DNA of 5,927 nucleotides from Pseudobdellovibrionaceae bacterium (GTDB lineage Bacteria; Bdellovibrionota; Bdellovibrionia; Bdellovibrionales; UBA1609). Under the pieces are notes generated by a model. That model was not told the DNA's origin, ran no database searches, and saw nothing but the letters and a program-made list of their open reading frames with translations. The stretch covers positions 1 through 5,927 of the forward strand of contig JAPORL010000024.1 of the NCBI GenBank assembly GCA_026712605.1. The letters are read 5' to 3'. This document shows positions 1-5,927 of this stretch, piece by piece. Numbering within the stretch: the first letter of the stretch is position 1; every line of letters starts with the position of its first letter. A program made the translations under genes and the position numbers.

Positions 1-60
1 GTCAGTCGTAAAAAAACGACTCGTAGAAAAGTCAGTCGTAAAAAAACGACTCGCAAAAAA
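1..60 (+). repeat. Two tandem 30-bp coding repeats (ten-codon units)
   Basis: Bases 1-30 and 31-60 are identical except at two positions near the end of the unit (cgtag versus cgcaa), and a decayed third unit follows at 61-81. Each unit keeps the frame and encodes one basic decapeptide. Such arrays expand and contract by slippage, so protein length may vary between strains. The array probably continues to the left of the window. Confidence 0.75.
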
Positions 61-84
61 ACTAGTCGTAGGAAAAAACGCTAA
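1..84 (+). CDS. C-terminal end of a Lys/Arg-rich repeat protein, histone H1/Hc2-like (partial)
   Basis: Frame 1 from the window edge reads 27 codons and stops at TAA 82-84; the start lies outside the window. The visible residues are almost only K, R, S, T and V, in ten-residue units: VSRKKTTRRK, VSRKKTTRKK, then a shortened TSRRKKR. Such tails bind DNA non-specifically through charge. Chlamydial Hc2, which compacts the chromosome in elementary bodies, has this composition, as do histone-H1-like proteins of some other bacteria. The gene converges on sdhB and is followed after 17 bases by a bidirectional terminator hairpin, which supports a real gene end. With only 27 residues visible, the family call is an inference. 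A basic tail on a ribosomal or other nucleic-acid-binding protein is the alternative. Confidence 0.6.
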   Translation, partial: VSRKKTTRRKVSRKKTTRKKTSRRKKR

Positions 85-101
85 GTTTTTAAATGTTGAA
101 T

Positions 102-133
102 AAAAAAAGCTGGTTGGAATACCAGCTTTTTTT
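102..133. terminator. Bidirectional intrinsic terminator between the basic protein gene and sdhB
   Basis: Seven A (102-108), the stem GCTGGT (109-114), a six-base loop (115-120), the complement ACCAGC (121-126) and seven T (127-133) make a perfect 13-bp inverted repeat with a GC-rich core. The T run follows the stem on the plus strand and the A run gives the same on the minus strand. It can therefore end the plus-strand gene stopping at 84 and the sdh operon stopping at 138. Confidence 0.85.
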
Positions 134-137
134 ATTT

Positions 138-887
138 TTATTTTTCTTGTTTTAGAAAAGCTTTTCTCCACTCACTGTTCATCTCTGCAATGGTCTTTAG
201 ATCTATTTCCTTAGGACAACTGACAGAACAAGCTCCTGTGTGAGAACAGGAGCCAAAATCTTCTTTATCCATTTGTTTTACCATGTTTAAAACACGATTT
301 TCTTTTTCAGATTGACCTTGAGGTAATTTTGAAAAATGAGAAATCCTAGCGGCAGTGAATAAACTCGCCGAAGAGTTAGGACAGCTAGCAACACAAGCTC
401 CACAACCAATACAAAGCGCATTTGCAAAAGCTTCATCTGCTTTTGCTTTTGGAACAGCTAAACTATTTGCTGAAGTCGCTGAACCTGTATTAATAGAAAT
501 AAAACCACCTTCTTGTTGGATACGATCAAATGAAGAGCGATCAACTATTAAATCTTTAATAATCGGGAAAGCTTTTGCGCGAAAAGGCTCAATACAGATT
601 TCTGATTCCTCTTTAAATTCTCTCATATAAAGCTGACAGGTTGTCATAGCTGTTTTAGGTCCGTGAGCGGATCCGTTAATCATAAAACCACAAGAGCCAC
701 AAATTCCTTCACGGCAGTCATGCTCAAAAGCGATAGGCTCTTTTTTTTCTAAAATGAGCTTTGCATTTACAAAATCTAGCATTTCTAAAAAAGACATATT
801 TTTAGAAACTCCTTTTACAGGAATACTTTGAAAGAATCCTTTTTCTTTTTGGTTTTTTTGTCGCCAAACTTTAAGTTGGAAATTCAT
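138..887 (-). CDS. sdhB: Succinate dehydrogenase/fumarate reductase iron-sulfur subunit
   Basis: This is the electron-transfer subunit of complex II, carrying electrons from the FAD of SdhA to the haems and quinone of SdhC at the cytoplasmic membrane face. The 249-residue protein has an N-terminal 2Fe-2S domain (C58, C63, C66, C84) and a C-terminal ferredoxin domain. C159, C162, C165 and C224 would hold the 4Fe-4S cluster; C169, C214 and C220 the 3Fe-4S cluster. All family cysteines are present. I chose ATG 887 rather than GTG 908. MNFQLKVWRQKN matches the usual N-terminus, while the extra seven residues would be read from the ribosome binding site AAGGA (900-904) and the end of sdhA. The sdhA stop is one base before this ATG, so translation is probably coupled. 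It is the last gene of the operon and is followed by the hairpin at 102-133. Confidence 0.96.
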   Translation of the reverse strand: MNFQLKVWRQKNQKEKGFFQSIPVKGVSKNMSFLEMLDFVNAKLILEKKEPIAFEHDCREGICGSCGFMINGSAHGPKTAMTTCQLYMREFKEESEICIEPFRAKAFPIIKDLIVDRSSFDRIQQEGGFISINTGSATSANSLAVPKAKADEAFANALCIGCGACVASCPNSSASLFTAARISHFSKLPQGQSEKENRVLNMVKQMDKEDFGSCSHTGACSVSCPKEIDLKTIAEMNSEWRKAFLKQEK

Positions 888-888
888 T

Positions 889-2817
889 TTATTTATAATT
901 CCTTTCACTCAGTTTAATTTTTTCAAAATTGAGTTCTTCTTTGTGTAAAATCCATGACATATTAAGTCTATTTTTTTCCCATGCAAAAACATGACAAAAA
1001 TCTTTATCATTTCTTTGAGCTTCATTGTCTTTGGTTTGATATTCTGTTCTAAAGTGACAACCACAAGACTCTTCACGGGTTAAGGCATCTGTTGCCATAA
1101 GCTCTCCCAGCTCTAAAAAATCAGCTACTCTTCCCGCTTTTTCTAATTCTTGATTTTTATCATGAGATTCTCCTGAAACAAAAACATCATCCCAAAATTC
1201 TTTTCTTAACTCTTTGATTTCTTTTTGAGCTTTAATTAAGCTTTCCTTACTTCTGACCATACCCACATATTCCCATAGAATATGCCCAAGTTTTTTATGG
1301 ATTTGATCTACTGTTTGAGAGCCTTTTAATTTTAAAAGTTTATCTTGTTGTTCATTTGTTTCTTCCTCTGATTGTTTAAAAGTTTCTTTTTTAAAAGAGT
1401 TTTTTAGATGAGTGGCTAAAAAATTTCCTATGCTATAAGGGATGATAAAATAACCATCCGCCAGCCCTTGCATAAGCGCAGAAGCTCCTAAGCGGTTAGC
1501 TCCATGATCTGAAAAGTTTGCTTCTCCTAAAACAAAAAGCCCTTTAATTGTGCTTTCTAAATTATAATTCACCCATAAGCCTCCCATTGTATAATGGACA
1601 GCAGGATAAATGCTCATAGGAGTTTTATAGGGATTTTCTCCTGTAATGCGTTCATACATATTGAACAAGTTTCCATATCGTTCTGATATAACATCTTTTC
1701 CTTGATTTTTTATTGCAGATGAAAAATCTAAATAAACAGCGACTTTTCCTTTTACACCATAACCTTTATCTATCTGAAATTTAGCTTGTCTGGAAGCAAT
1801 ATCTCTTGGAGCTAAATTTCCAAAACTGGGATAAATTCTTTCCAAATAGTAATCTCTTTCTTGTTCTGGAATATCTTGTGGAGAACGGGAATCTCCTTTT
1901 TTCAAGGGAACCCAAACTCGTCCATCATTTCTCAAAGATTCTGACATCAAAGTTAGTTTAGATTGTCCTTCTTCACTTTGAGGAATACAAGTAGGGTGAA
2001 TTTGTACAAAAGAAGGGTTTGCAAATAAAGCTCCTTTTTTATGGCATCGCCAGCTGGCAGTAACATTTGATTTCATTGCATTTGTAGAAAGGTAAAAAGC
2101 ATTTCCATAACCTCCTGTTGCTAATAAAACAGCATCGGCTTTAAAACTTTGTATTTTTCCTGTTATAAGATTTCTTGTTACAATCCCTTGAGCTCTTTGA
2201 TTTTCTACAACTAAGTTGAGCATTTCATGATAACAAAATAATTGAACGGTTCCTTTTTTAACCTGTCTCATTAAAGCTCCATAAGCTCCTAATAAAAGCT
2301 GTTGTCCTGTTTGTCCTCGAGCATAAAAAGTTCTAGATAATTGAGCCCCCCCAAAAGATCGGTTAGCAAGCATACCCCCATACTCTCTCGCAAAAGGAAC
2401 ACCTTGGGCTACACATTGATCAATAATATTTCCAGAAACTTGAGCTAGACGATAAACATTAGCCTCCCTTGATCTAAAGTCTCCGCCTTTAATTGTGTCA
2501 TAAAAAAGTCTTTTTATTGAATCCCCATCATTTTTATAATTTTTAGCGGCGTTAATTCCACCTTGAGCGGCAATGGAATGCGCTCTTCTTGGGCTATCAT
2601 GAATAACAAAAACCTTAACTTTATAATCCATCTCTCCTAAACTAGCAGATGCGCTAGCTCCTGCTAGGCCAGCTCCTACTACAATAATATCAAATTTTTT
2701 TCTATTTGAGGGATTAACCAATTTGTAAGAAAATTTAGCACTTTCCCATTTGTCTTCTAAAGGTCCCGGTGGAATCTGAGAGCTATGGCTATTAAAAAAA
2801 CTATTCTCTTGTGACAT
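889..2817 (-). CDS. sdhA: Succinate dehydrogenase/fumarate reductase flavoprotein subunit
   Basis: This is the catalytic subunit of complex II, which oxidises succinate to fumarate (reversible in this family). At 642 residues it has the length usual for the type paired with a di-heme SdhC. Visible motifs are the FAD dinucleotide-binding GAGLAG at 48-53; H80 in [11 protein letters not shown], the expected covalent FAD attachment histidine; QIHPT with H274; [11 protein letters not shown] around 290-300; APRD with R338, matching the proton-shuttle arginine of FrdA; HYTMGG with H408; and [10 protein letters not shown] with R442. The active site looks complete. The N-terminal stretch PPGPLEDKW...LVNPSNRKK is typical of the Bacteroidota/Chlamydiota-like group. 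ATG 2817 is the first possible start, because an in-frame stop lies three codons upstream. There is no well-spaced ribosome binding site: the nearest AAGGA is about 20 bases upstream. It lies between sdhC (59-base gap) and sdhB (one-base gap). Confidence 0.97.
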   Translation of the reverse strand: MSQENSFFNSHSSQIPPGPLEDKWESAKFSYKLVNPSNRKKFDIIVVGAGLAGASASASLGEMDYKVKVFVIHDSPRRAHSIAAQGGINAAKNYKNDGDSIKRLFYDTIKGGDFRSREANVYRLAQVSGNIIDQCVAQGVPFAREYGGMLANRSFGGAQLSRTFYARGQTGQQLLLGAYGALMRQVKKGTVQLFCYHEMLNLVVENQRAQGIVTRNLITGKIQSFKADAVLLATGGYGNAFYLSTNAMKSNVTASWRCHKKGALFANPSFVQIHPTCIPQSEEGQSKLTLMSESLRNDGRVWVPLKKGDSRSPQDIPEQERDYYLERIYPSFGNLAPRDIASRQAKFQIDKGYGVKGKVAVYLDFSSAIKNQGKDVISERYGNLFNMYERITGENPYKTPMSIYPAVHYTMGGLWVNYNLESTIKGLFVLGEANFSDHGANRLGASALMQGLADGYFIIPYSIGNFLATHLKNSFKKETFKQSEEETNEQQDKLLKLKGSQTVDQIHKKLGHILWEYVGMVRSKESLIKAQKEIKELRKEFWDDVFVSGESHDKNQELEKAGRVADFLELGELMATDALTREESCGCHFRTEYQTKDNEAQRNDKDFCHVFAWEKNRLNMSWILHKEELNFEKIKLSERNYK

Positions 2818-2876
2818 ACCTATATCTATTTAAAGTTATCCTTCAAAAAAAGTTTTTTATATACACCAAATAAAGT

Positions 2877-3566
2877 TCAAATATAAAATATCAAGAAATT
2901 ATAGTAAATAAATATATACCATATAGGAGCTAAAAAACCAACAACAATAATAATAGATAATGAAATAGAAAGCGTCTTAATTAAAGACAGGTAAAAAGGA
3001 TTGCTTAATCCTAGACTTTTAAAACTAGCAGGAAGACCACGAAACAAATGAACAAATAAGATACCCAAAATACATGTATAACCTATAGTATATAAAGGTT
3101 TTTTAAAATTTTCCATAACAAGCTGATAAATATTTCTTACTGTTTTTCCATCAAGCTGAGTTTCATAGATTGGACCGAATTTAAATGAGATAAGGTGAAA
3201 GGCTAAAAATAAAAGTAAGATTATTCCTTGGAACCATAAAAAACGATGGGCTAAATCAGTTTTTTTGTCTCCTTTTGCTTTTAATTTATATTCAGTTTCT
3301 CCTCTTGCTTTTTTGTTTTTGATTTGAAGTAAAAGGCTAAGGAGGATATGTCCTAAAAAAACCAGCAGAAGTCCAATCTCTAATAAGAAAAAGATAGGGA
3401 GTTCATGGAGTTTATAGGCATACCTGTTATAAGCCGCAGGACCAGATAAGATAAACAGGTTTCCGATCATATGAATTAAAAGAAAAAGAGCCAAGCCCAG
3501 TCCTGTTAGACCAACAACAATTTTTTGTCCAATTGTTTTTTGTAAAAAATAAATTAAAGTATTCAA
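2877..3566 (-). CDS. sdhC: Succinate dehydrogenase cytochrome b subunit, di-heme b558 type
   Basis: This is the single membrane anchor of a three-subunit (type B) complex II. It binds two b haems and the quinone site, and no SdhD is present or needed. The 229-residue protein shows five hydrophobic segments at about 16-40, 57-82, 108-130, 158-178 and 193-220. H32 (in HMIGN), H73, H124 and H173 (in HLFRGLPAS) lie in the first four, as expected for the axial ligands of two haems in the Wolinella FrdC/Bacillus SdhC family. A Lys-rich loop (83-103) separates helices 2 and 3. Start ATG 3566 has AGG six bases upstream (3573-3575). It is the first gene of the operon sdhC-sdhA-sdhB. The type implies menaquinone as electron acceptor, an inference from the family. 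Confidence 0.94.
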   Translation of the reverse strand: MNTLIYFLQKTIGQKIVVGLTGLGLALFLLIHMIGNLFILSGPAAYNRYAYKLHELPIFFLLEIGLLLVFLGHILLSLLLQIKNKKARGETEYKLKAKGDKKTDLAHRFLWFQGIILLLFLAFHLISFKFGPIYETQLDGKTVRNIYQLVMENFKKPLYTIGYTCILGILFVHLFRGLPASFKSLGLSNPFYLSLIKTLSISLSIIIVVGFLAPIWYIFIYYNFLIFYI

Positions 3567-3589
3567 TTTTTTCCTATTTAATTTTTTAT

Positions 3590-3618
3590 AAAATAAAAAA
3601 ATTTTTGTAATAATTCAA
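3590..3618 (-). promoter_or_regulatory. Possible sigma70-type promoter of sdhCAB
   Basis: On the minus strand TTGAAT (3618-3613) and TATTTT (3595-3590) are separated by exactly 17 bases. Each matches the consensus hexamer at four of six positions. Transcription would start near 3583, giving a leader of about 17 bases that still holds the AGG before sdhC. Such matches are common in very AT-rich DNA, so the call is weak. If the organism belongs to Bacteroidota its promoter consensus would differ. Confidence 0.3.
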
Positions 3619-3695
3619 GATCTTTTAAAATAAGCTTTTTATAAAGATTGAGTTTTTTTTGTTACTTTAAATACTTATTTAAGCGGGGGAATTAT

Positions 3696-3881
3696 ATGTT
3701 TAAGTTTCTTAATCAAAGGTTTGTAAGATACAAAGATAAAAACGAGTTCGGATTTGAACACAATGCATCCGTAGGATGCTTTGTGGCAAACCGCATGTCC
3801 CGAGTTTTTAGCTTTGTGTCTTATAAACTTTTCATACAAAATTCAAAATTATGTTCAGATCTGAAAAGAATAGAAAAATAG
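3696..3881 (+). CDS. Small ORF of 61 codons overlapping the repeat hairpin, unknown product
   Basis: I do not recognise this protein. It starts at ATG 3696 with GGGGGA at 3685-3690, a five-base spacing and the best-placed ribosome binding site in the window. TTG 3648 is in frame but has no such site. The product (MFKFLNQRFVRYKDKNEFGFEHN...) is basic, with no obvious membrane segment, signal peptide or known motif. Codons from about 10 on lie inside a long hairpin (3715-3832), and codons 29-50 lie in a sequence repeated downstream. The second repeat copy (3888-3952), in its own frame, encodes almost the same peptide (FVANRMSRVFSFVSYKL), ending in a stop. This could be a true small gene, a degraded coding repeat, or a chance frame across a structured element. 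It is oriented opposite to all metabolic genes. Confidence 0.35.
   Translation: MFKFLNQRFVRYKDKNEFGFEHNASVGCFVANRMSRVFSFVSYKLFIQNSKLCSDLKRIEK
3715..3832 (+). repeat. Long imperfect inverted repeat, two-part hairpin (MITE-like element or structured RNA)
   Basis: The outer stem pairs 3715-3743 with 3804-3832. Of 29 positions, 25 are Watson-Crick, three are G-U in plus-strand RNA and one is mismatched (A3736/G3811). After an internal loop (3744-3748 against 3794-3803), an inner stem pairs 3749-3751 with 3791-3793, 3753-3756 with 3787-3790, 3759-3763 with 3781-3785 and 3765-3770 with 3774-3779. The loop is GTA. The core is richer in G+C than its surroundings. The G-U pairs would be A-C mismatches in minus-strand RNA, which favours a plus-strand transcript. 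No transposase, clear terminal repeat or target duplication is visible. Confidence 0.7.
3779..3843 (+). repeat. Direct repeat, copy 1 (65 bp)
   Basis: This segment begins CTTTGTGGCAAACCG and matches 3888-3952 at 62 of 65 positions, with a period of 109 bases. It forms the right arm of the hairpin 3715-3832 and lies in the small ORF. Confidence 0.9.
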
Positions 3882-3887
3882 AAATCC

Positions 3888-3952
3888 CTTTGTGGCAAAC
3901 CGCATGTCCCGAGTTTTTAGCTTTGTATCTTATAAACTTTTAACACAAAATT
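3888..3952 (+). repeat. Direct repeat, copy 2 (65 bp), ending in the sua5 stop codon
   Basis: This is the second copy of 3779-3843, differing at 3927, 3942 and 3944. Its last two bases fall in the sua5 stop codon (3951-3953). It can also pair with the left arm 3715-3743, slightly better than copy 1 does (26 Watson-Crick and two G-U of 29), so two mutually exclusive hairpins are possible. As sua5 is read leftwards, this copy forms the start of its 3' untranslated region. It has no T run after a stem and is not a standard terminator. Confidence 0.9.
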
Positions 3953-4907
3953 AAAAAAATTTAAAATAGCCAGAGGAAGCTTTTTCTAAACGATTCCATA
4001 TAGTATCCCATAGACCTGATTTTTGATGCGATTTTTTTTGGACATAAATGATGCTTTTTTTATTTTTAGAAAGCTCTCTTAATTGAGAATAAACTTCTCT
4101 AGCTGTTTTTTGACTGGATAAAGAAAGATTTAGTTTTTTTAAGATTTTCTTTGGAAATTTTTTTGATATAAAGCTTTTAATTTCTTTTTCTGTTTTTTCG
4201 CTTTCTATAATATAAAAAGCTGAATCTGGTTTATAGTGGGAAGTCCCTCCTCCCGGTTGAAAAGGATCTTTTTTATATTTTACTTTAAAGCCTATTTGAT
4301 ATTTTATTAAAAATTTTTCCAAATTTTCTTTTGTAATGATTCCCGGTCTTAAGATAAGTAGCTTTTTTTTCAAGAAATCAATTTTTAAAATGGTGGATTC
4401 TAAACCCTTTTGACAAAAACCTCCCTCTAAAACGGGAATCTGATTTTTAAAAGAAGATAGAACATGTTGGCTTTTTACAGGACTCACTTTTCCATAAGGG
4501 TTAGCGCTTGGCATAGCTAAGGGAACAGCAAGCTGTTTTAAAATTTTTTTTATTAAGGGGTGCTTAGGTATTCTGATAGCTACAGTTTGTTTTTTTGCTG
4601 TGATAAGAGAAGAGATTTTATTATTTTTTTTAGCAACTAAAGTAAGAGGGCCTGGTGTAAATTCATCAAAGATCTTTTCTATCAGAGGTTGTTTTTCAGA
4701 TAAATAGGATAAAGCTTGCTTTTTATCGTAACAATGAACAATAAGGGGATCAAAAAAAGGGCGCTTTTTTAGTTGGAAAATCTTTTTAAGAGCCTTCTCA
4801 TCATCAATTCGTCCAGCCAAACCATAAACTGTTTCTGTTGGGAGAGCGACAAGCTTTCCTGCTTTTAAAAGCTTAAGAGCTTGTTCATAGTTGACTATAG
4901 ATTTCAT
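3951..4907 (-). CDS. sua5: L-threonylcarbamoyladenylate synthase, long Sua5 type
   Basis: This cytoplasmic enzyme makes threonylcarbamoyl-AMP from threonine, bicarbonate and ATP. The TsaD complex then uses it to form t6A37 in tRNAs reading ANN codons. The YrdC/TsaC domain covers about residues 5-200: PTETVYGL (23-30), KRP (48-50) followed by PL (54-55), PGPLTL (85-90), RIPKHP (112-117), MPSAN with S134 and N136, GLESTI (168-173) and RPG (187-189). A linker PGGGTSHYKP (218-227) leads to a shortish Sua5 C-terminal domain, with GLWDTIWNRLEKAS near the end. At 318 residues it is the two-domain form rather than the short TsaC form. The protein is very Lys-rich, in keeping with AT-rich coding. Start ATG 4907 is the first in frame after a TAG; AAGGA lies 18 bases upstream, too far for a usual site. 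It is a single gene, and its stop overlaps a repeat copy. Confidence 0.93.
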   Translation of the reverse strand: MKSIVNYEQALKLLKAGKLVALPTETVYGLAGRIDDEKALKKIFQLKKRPFFDPLIVHCYDKKQALSYLSEKQPLIEKIFDEFTPGPLTLVAKKNNKISSLITAKKQTVAIRIPKHPLIKKILKQLAVPLAMPSANPYGKVSPVKSQHVLSSFKNQIPVLEGGFCQKGLESTILKIDFLKKKLLILRPGIITKENLEKFLIKYQIGFKVKYKKDPFQPGGGTSHYKPDSAFYIIESEKTEKEIKSFISKKFPKKILKKLNLSLSSQKTAREVYSQLRELSKNKKSIIYVQKKSHQKSGLWDTIWNRLEKASSGYFKFF

Positions 4908-5047
4908 ATTTATTAGATAATTTTTTCCTTCAAACTAATAAGATAGTAATTTTTATCAGAAAAAATATTTTTTAATGATAGCTTTATTACTTAGTTGAAA
5001 AATCATATTTTTTTTAATCTTATTGCATATTTATTAAAAAGTATCCA

Positions 5048-5092
5048 GAAAAATTTTAAAAAAGAAATAAAAAATAAAGCGCTCAGCTGAGT
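5048..5092 (-). terminator. Weak terminator candidate after the reductase gene
   Basis: Nine bases after the reductase stop the minus strand has the perfect palindrome CTCAGCTGAG (5082-5091), followed by a T-rich run down to about 5048. The palindrome leaves at most a three-pair stem with a four-base loop, so it is poor as an RNA hairpin. It may equally be a protein-binding site or chance. The rest of the 4908-5100 spacer is AT-rich, with no promoter for sua5 that I can call. Confidence 0.25.
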
Positions 5093-5100
5093 AAGTCAAA

Positions 5101-5927
5101 TTATAAATTATCATAATCAATATGGATACTTTTTGATAAAGGGTAACATTGGCAACTTAAAATTTCTAAATTTTTTATATTTTCTTCATCTAAGATTCCT
5201 TCTTCTAGTTGAAAAACTTTTCCTTCTTTGAGTTTAGCCATACAAGTCATACAAGAGCCAGAAGTACAAGAAAAAGGCGGATTATAACCTTGATCAATAA
5301 GTTGTTCTAAAAGTGATTTTTCACGATTAAGAGGAATCTCTATTGTTTCACCGTCTAAAGTAGCTATTAAAGTTTCAGGCTCAGATTCAATAGCTGAATT
5401 GGCATTAAAAAAAACTGAGTTTTCATCTGGTTTAGGCCCTCTTTGAGGCACAACTTTAAAATCTTCTGTATGAATGTCTGTTTTTTTCACCTCTAAACTT
5501 AATAAATGTTTTTGTATCATTTGCATATAATCTTTAGGACCACATAAATAAAAAAGGCTTTCTTTTAAATTGCAAGGTTCTAATAGGGATTGGAGTTTTT
5601 TATTATCAAGTCGCCCTTCTTTTTTTGACAAAACCAATTTTATTATCAGTTGATCTTTAAATTGTTTTTCTAAGAGCTTTAACTCTTTTTTATAGATAAA
5701 ATGACTTAAATCTGAAATAGAAAAAATCAAATAAACTTTATTTGCTAAATTGGCTGATAAAACAGTTTTTAAAATAGAAAAAAGAGGAGTAATGCCTATC
5801 CCGCCAGCAAATAAAATATAGTCTTTTGCCTTTAAGCTAGTAGGCAGATGAAAAAACTCTCCTAAAGGAACTTGAGATTGAATTTCATCTCCTTTTTTTA
5901 CTTTAGAGATTAAATAATTAGAAACGA
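5101..5927 (-). CDS. Ferredoxin/flavodoxin reductase-like flavoprotein with C-terminal 2Fe-2S domain (PaaE-like), 5' end missing
   Basis: The minus-strand frame is open to the window edge, giving 274 visible residues of a family usually near 350. The missing part is most of the FAD-binding barrel with its RxYS-type motif. The visible part starts VSNYLISKVKKGDEI...PLGEF, the end of the FAD domain. The NAD(P)-binding domain follows, with FAGGIGITPL at about 39-48, GRLD near 104-107 and YLCGP at 126-130. The plant-type 2Fe-2S domain has C220, C225, C228 and C258 and ends in HIDYDNL. A TTG at 5730 is not a start, since conserved sequence continues upstream of it. The protein would pass electrons from NAD(P)H through FAD to the cluster and on to a partner. 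The architecture is that of PaaE and related oxygenase reductases, but no oxygenase gene is seen, so the substrate is unknown. Fusion of linker and ferredoxin domain is normal for the family. Confidence 0.88.
   Translation of the reverse strand, partial: VSNYLISKVKKGDEIQSQVPLGEFFHLPTSLKAKDYILFAGGIGITPLFSILKTVLSANLANKVYLIFSISDLSHFIYKKELKLLEKQFKDQLIIKLVLSKKEGRLDNKKLQSLLEPCNLKESLFYLCGPKDYMQMIQKHLLSLEVKKTDIHTEDFKVVPQRGPKPDENSVFFNANSAIESEPETLIATLDGETIEIPLNREKSLLEQLIDQGYNPPFSCTSGSCMTCMAKLKEGKVFQLEEGILDEENIKNLEILSCQCYPLSKSIHIDYDNL

Larger units (their letters stand above)
3567..3950. other. 384-base gap between sdhC and sua5
   Basis: Apart from the possible sdh promoter (3590-3618), the small ORF, the hairpin and the direct repeats, the stretch holds an AT-rich segment at 3619-3684. 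It also has a perfect 12-base palindrome TTCAGATCTGAA at 3854-3865 between the two direct repeats. I see no tRNA, CRISPR pattern or insertion sequence gene, and no clear intrinsic terminator for sua5. Confidence 0.7.

Noticed and set aside
355..630. Plus-strand ORF of 91 codons
   Set aside because: It lies antisense within sdhB, whose reading frame is conserved throughout. It has no ribosome binding site or recognisable product.
3648..3695. Upstream TTG extension of the small ORF
   Set aside because: There is no ribosome binding site before the TTG, and the GGGGGA site clearly serves ATG 3696.
3741..3790. tRNA-like fragment (TTCAAAT on the minus strand resembles a T loop)
   Set aside because: The flanking bases do not form a five-pair T stem, and no anticodon or acceptor arms can be placed. 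The long hairpin explains the sequence better.
3779..3952. CRISPR array
   Set aside because: There are only two copies, 65 bp long, with a 44-base gap and an inverted partner. The layout does not fit repeat-spacer units, and no cas genes are present.
5728..5730. TTG as the start of the reductase, implying a truncated gene
   Set aside because: The frame is open to the window edge and encodes conserved FAD/NAD(P)-domain residues (FAGGIGITPL) upstream. The gene is cut only by the window.

Overview
The window is AT-rich (roughly one third G+C by eye), with many A/T homopolymers and tightly packed genes. Four metabolic genes lie on the minus strand. The last codons of a very basic repeat protein lie on the plus strand at the left edge. 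The succinate dehydrogenase proteins are the di-heme, menaquinone-type three-subunit form found in Bacteroidota and Chlamydiota. The tail at the left edge (ten-residue Lys/Arg/Ser/Thr units) looks like the chromatin protein Hc2 of chlamydiae. My best guess is therefore a low-GC environmental chlamydia-like bacterium, with Bacteroidota as the main alternative. This is an inference from protein style, since no rRNA or other marker is present.

Layout, left to right: 1-84, C-terminal end of a Lys/Arg-rich repeat protein (+). 102-133, a strong hairpin flanked by A and T runs that can end transcription from both sides. 138-3566, the operon sdhC-sdhA-sdhB on the minus strand (read from 3566 down to 138). 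3567-3950, a 384-base gap with a possible sdh promoter, a small plus-strand ORF with a good ribosome binding site, and an unusual repeat element. 3951-4907, threonylcarbamoyl-AMP synthase of the long Sua5 type (-). 4908-5100, an AT-rich spacer with a weak terminator candidate. 5101-5927, a ferredoxin/flavodoxin-reductase-like flavoprotein with a C-terminal plant-type 2Fe-2S domain (-), cut by the right edge.

SdhC, SdhA and SdhB together form membrane complex II. SdhA oxidises succinate at a covalently bound FAD, SdhB passes electrons through three iron-sulfur clusters, and SdhC carries two haems and delivers them to quinone. Sua5 makes the activated intermediate for the t6A modification of tRNA and has no obvious functional link to the neighbours. 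The reductase is a redox enzyme of uncertain partner.

The least expected part is the 3567-3950 gap. A roughly 118-base stretch (3715-3832) folds into a long two-part hairpin. Its mismatches become G-U pairs only in plus-strand RNA. Its right half is repeated 109 bases downstream with 62 of 65 bases identical, ending inside the sua5 stop codon. The small ORF 3696-3881 runs through the hairpin. I cannot tell from sequence alone whether this is a mobile-element relic, a structured RNA, a small gene, or a mixture.
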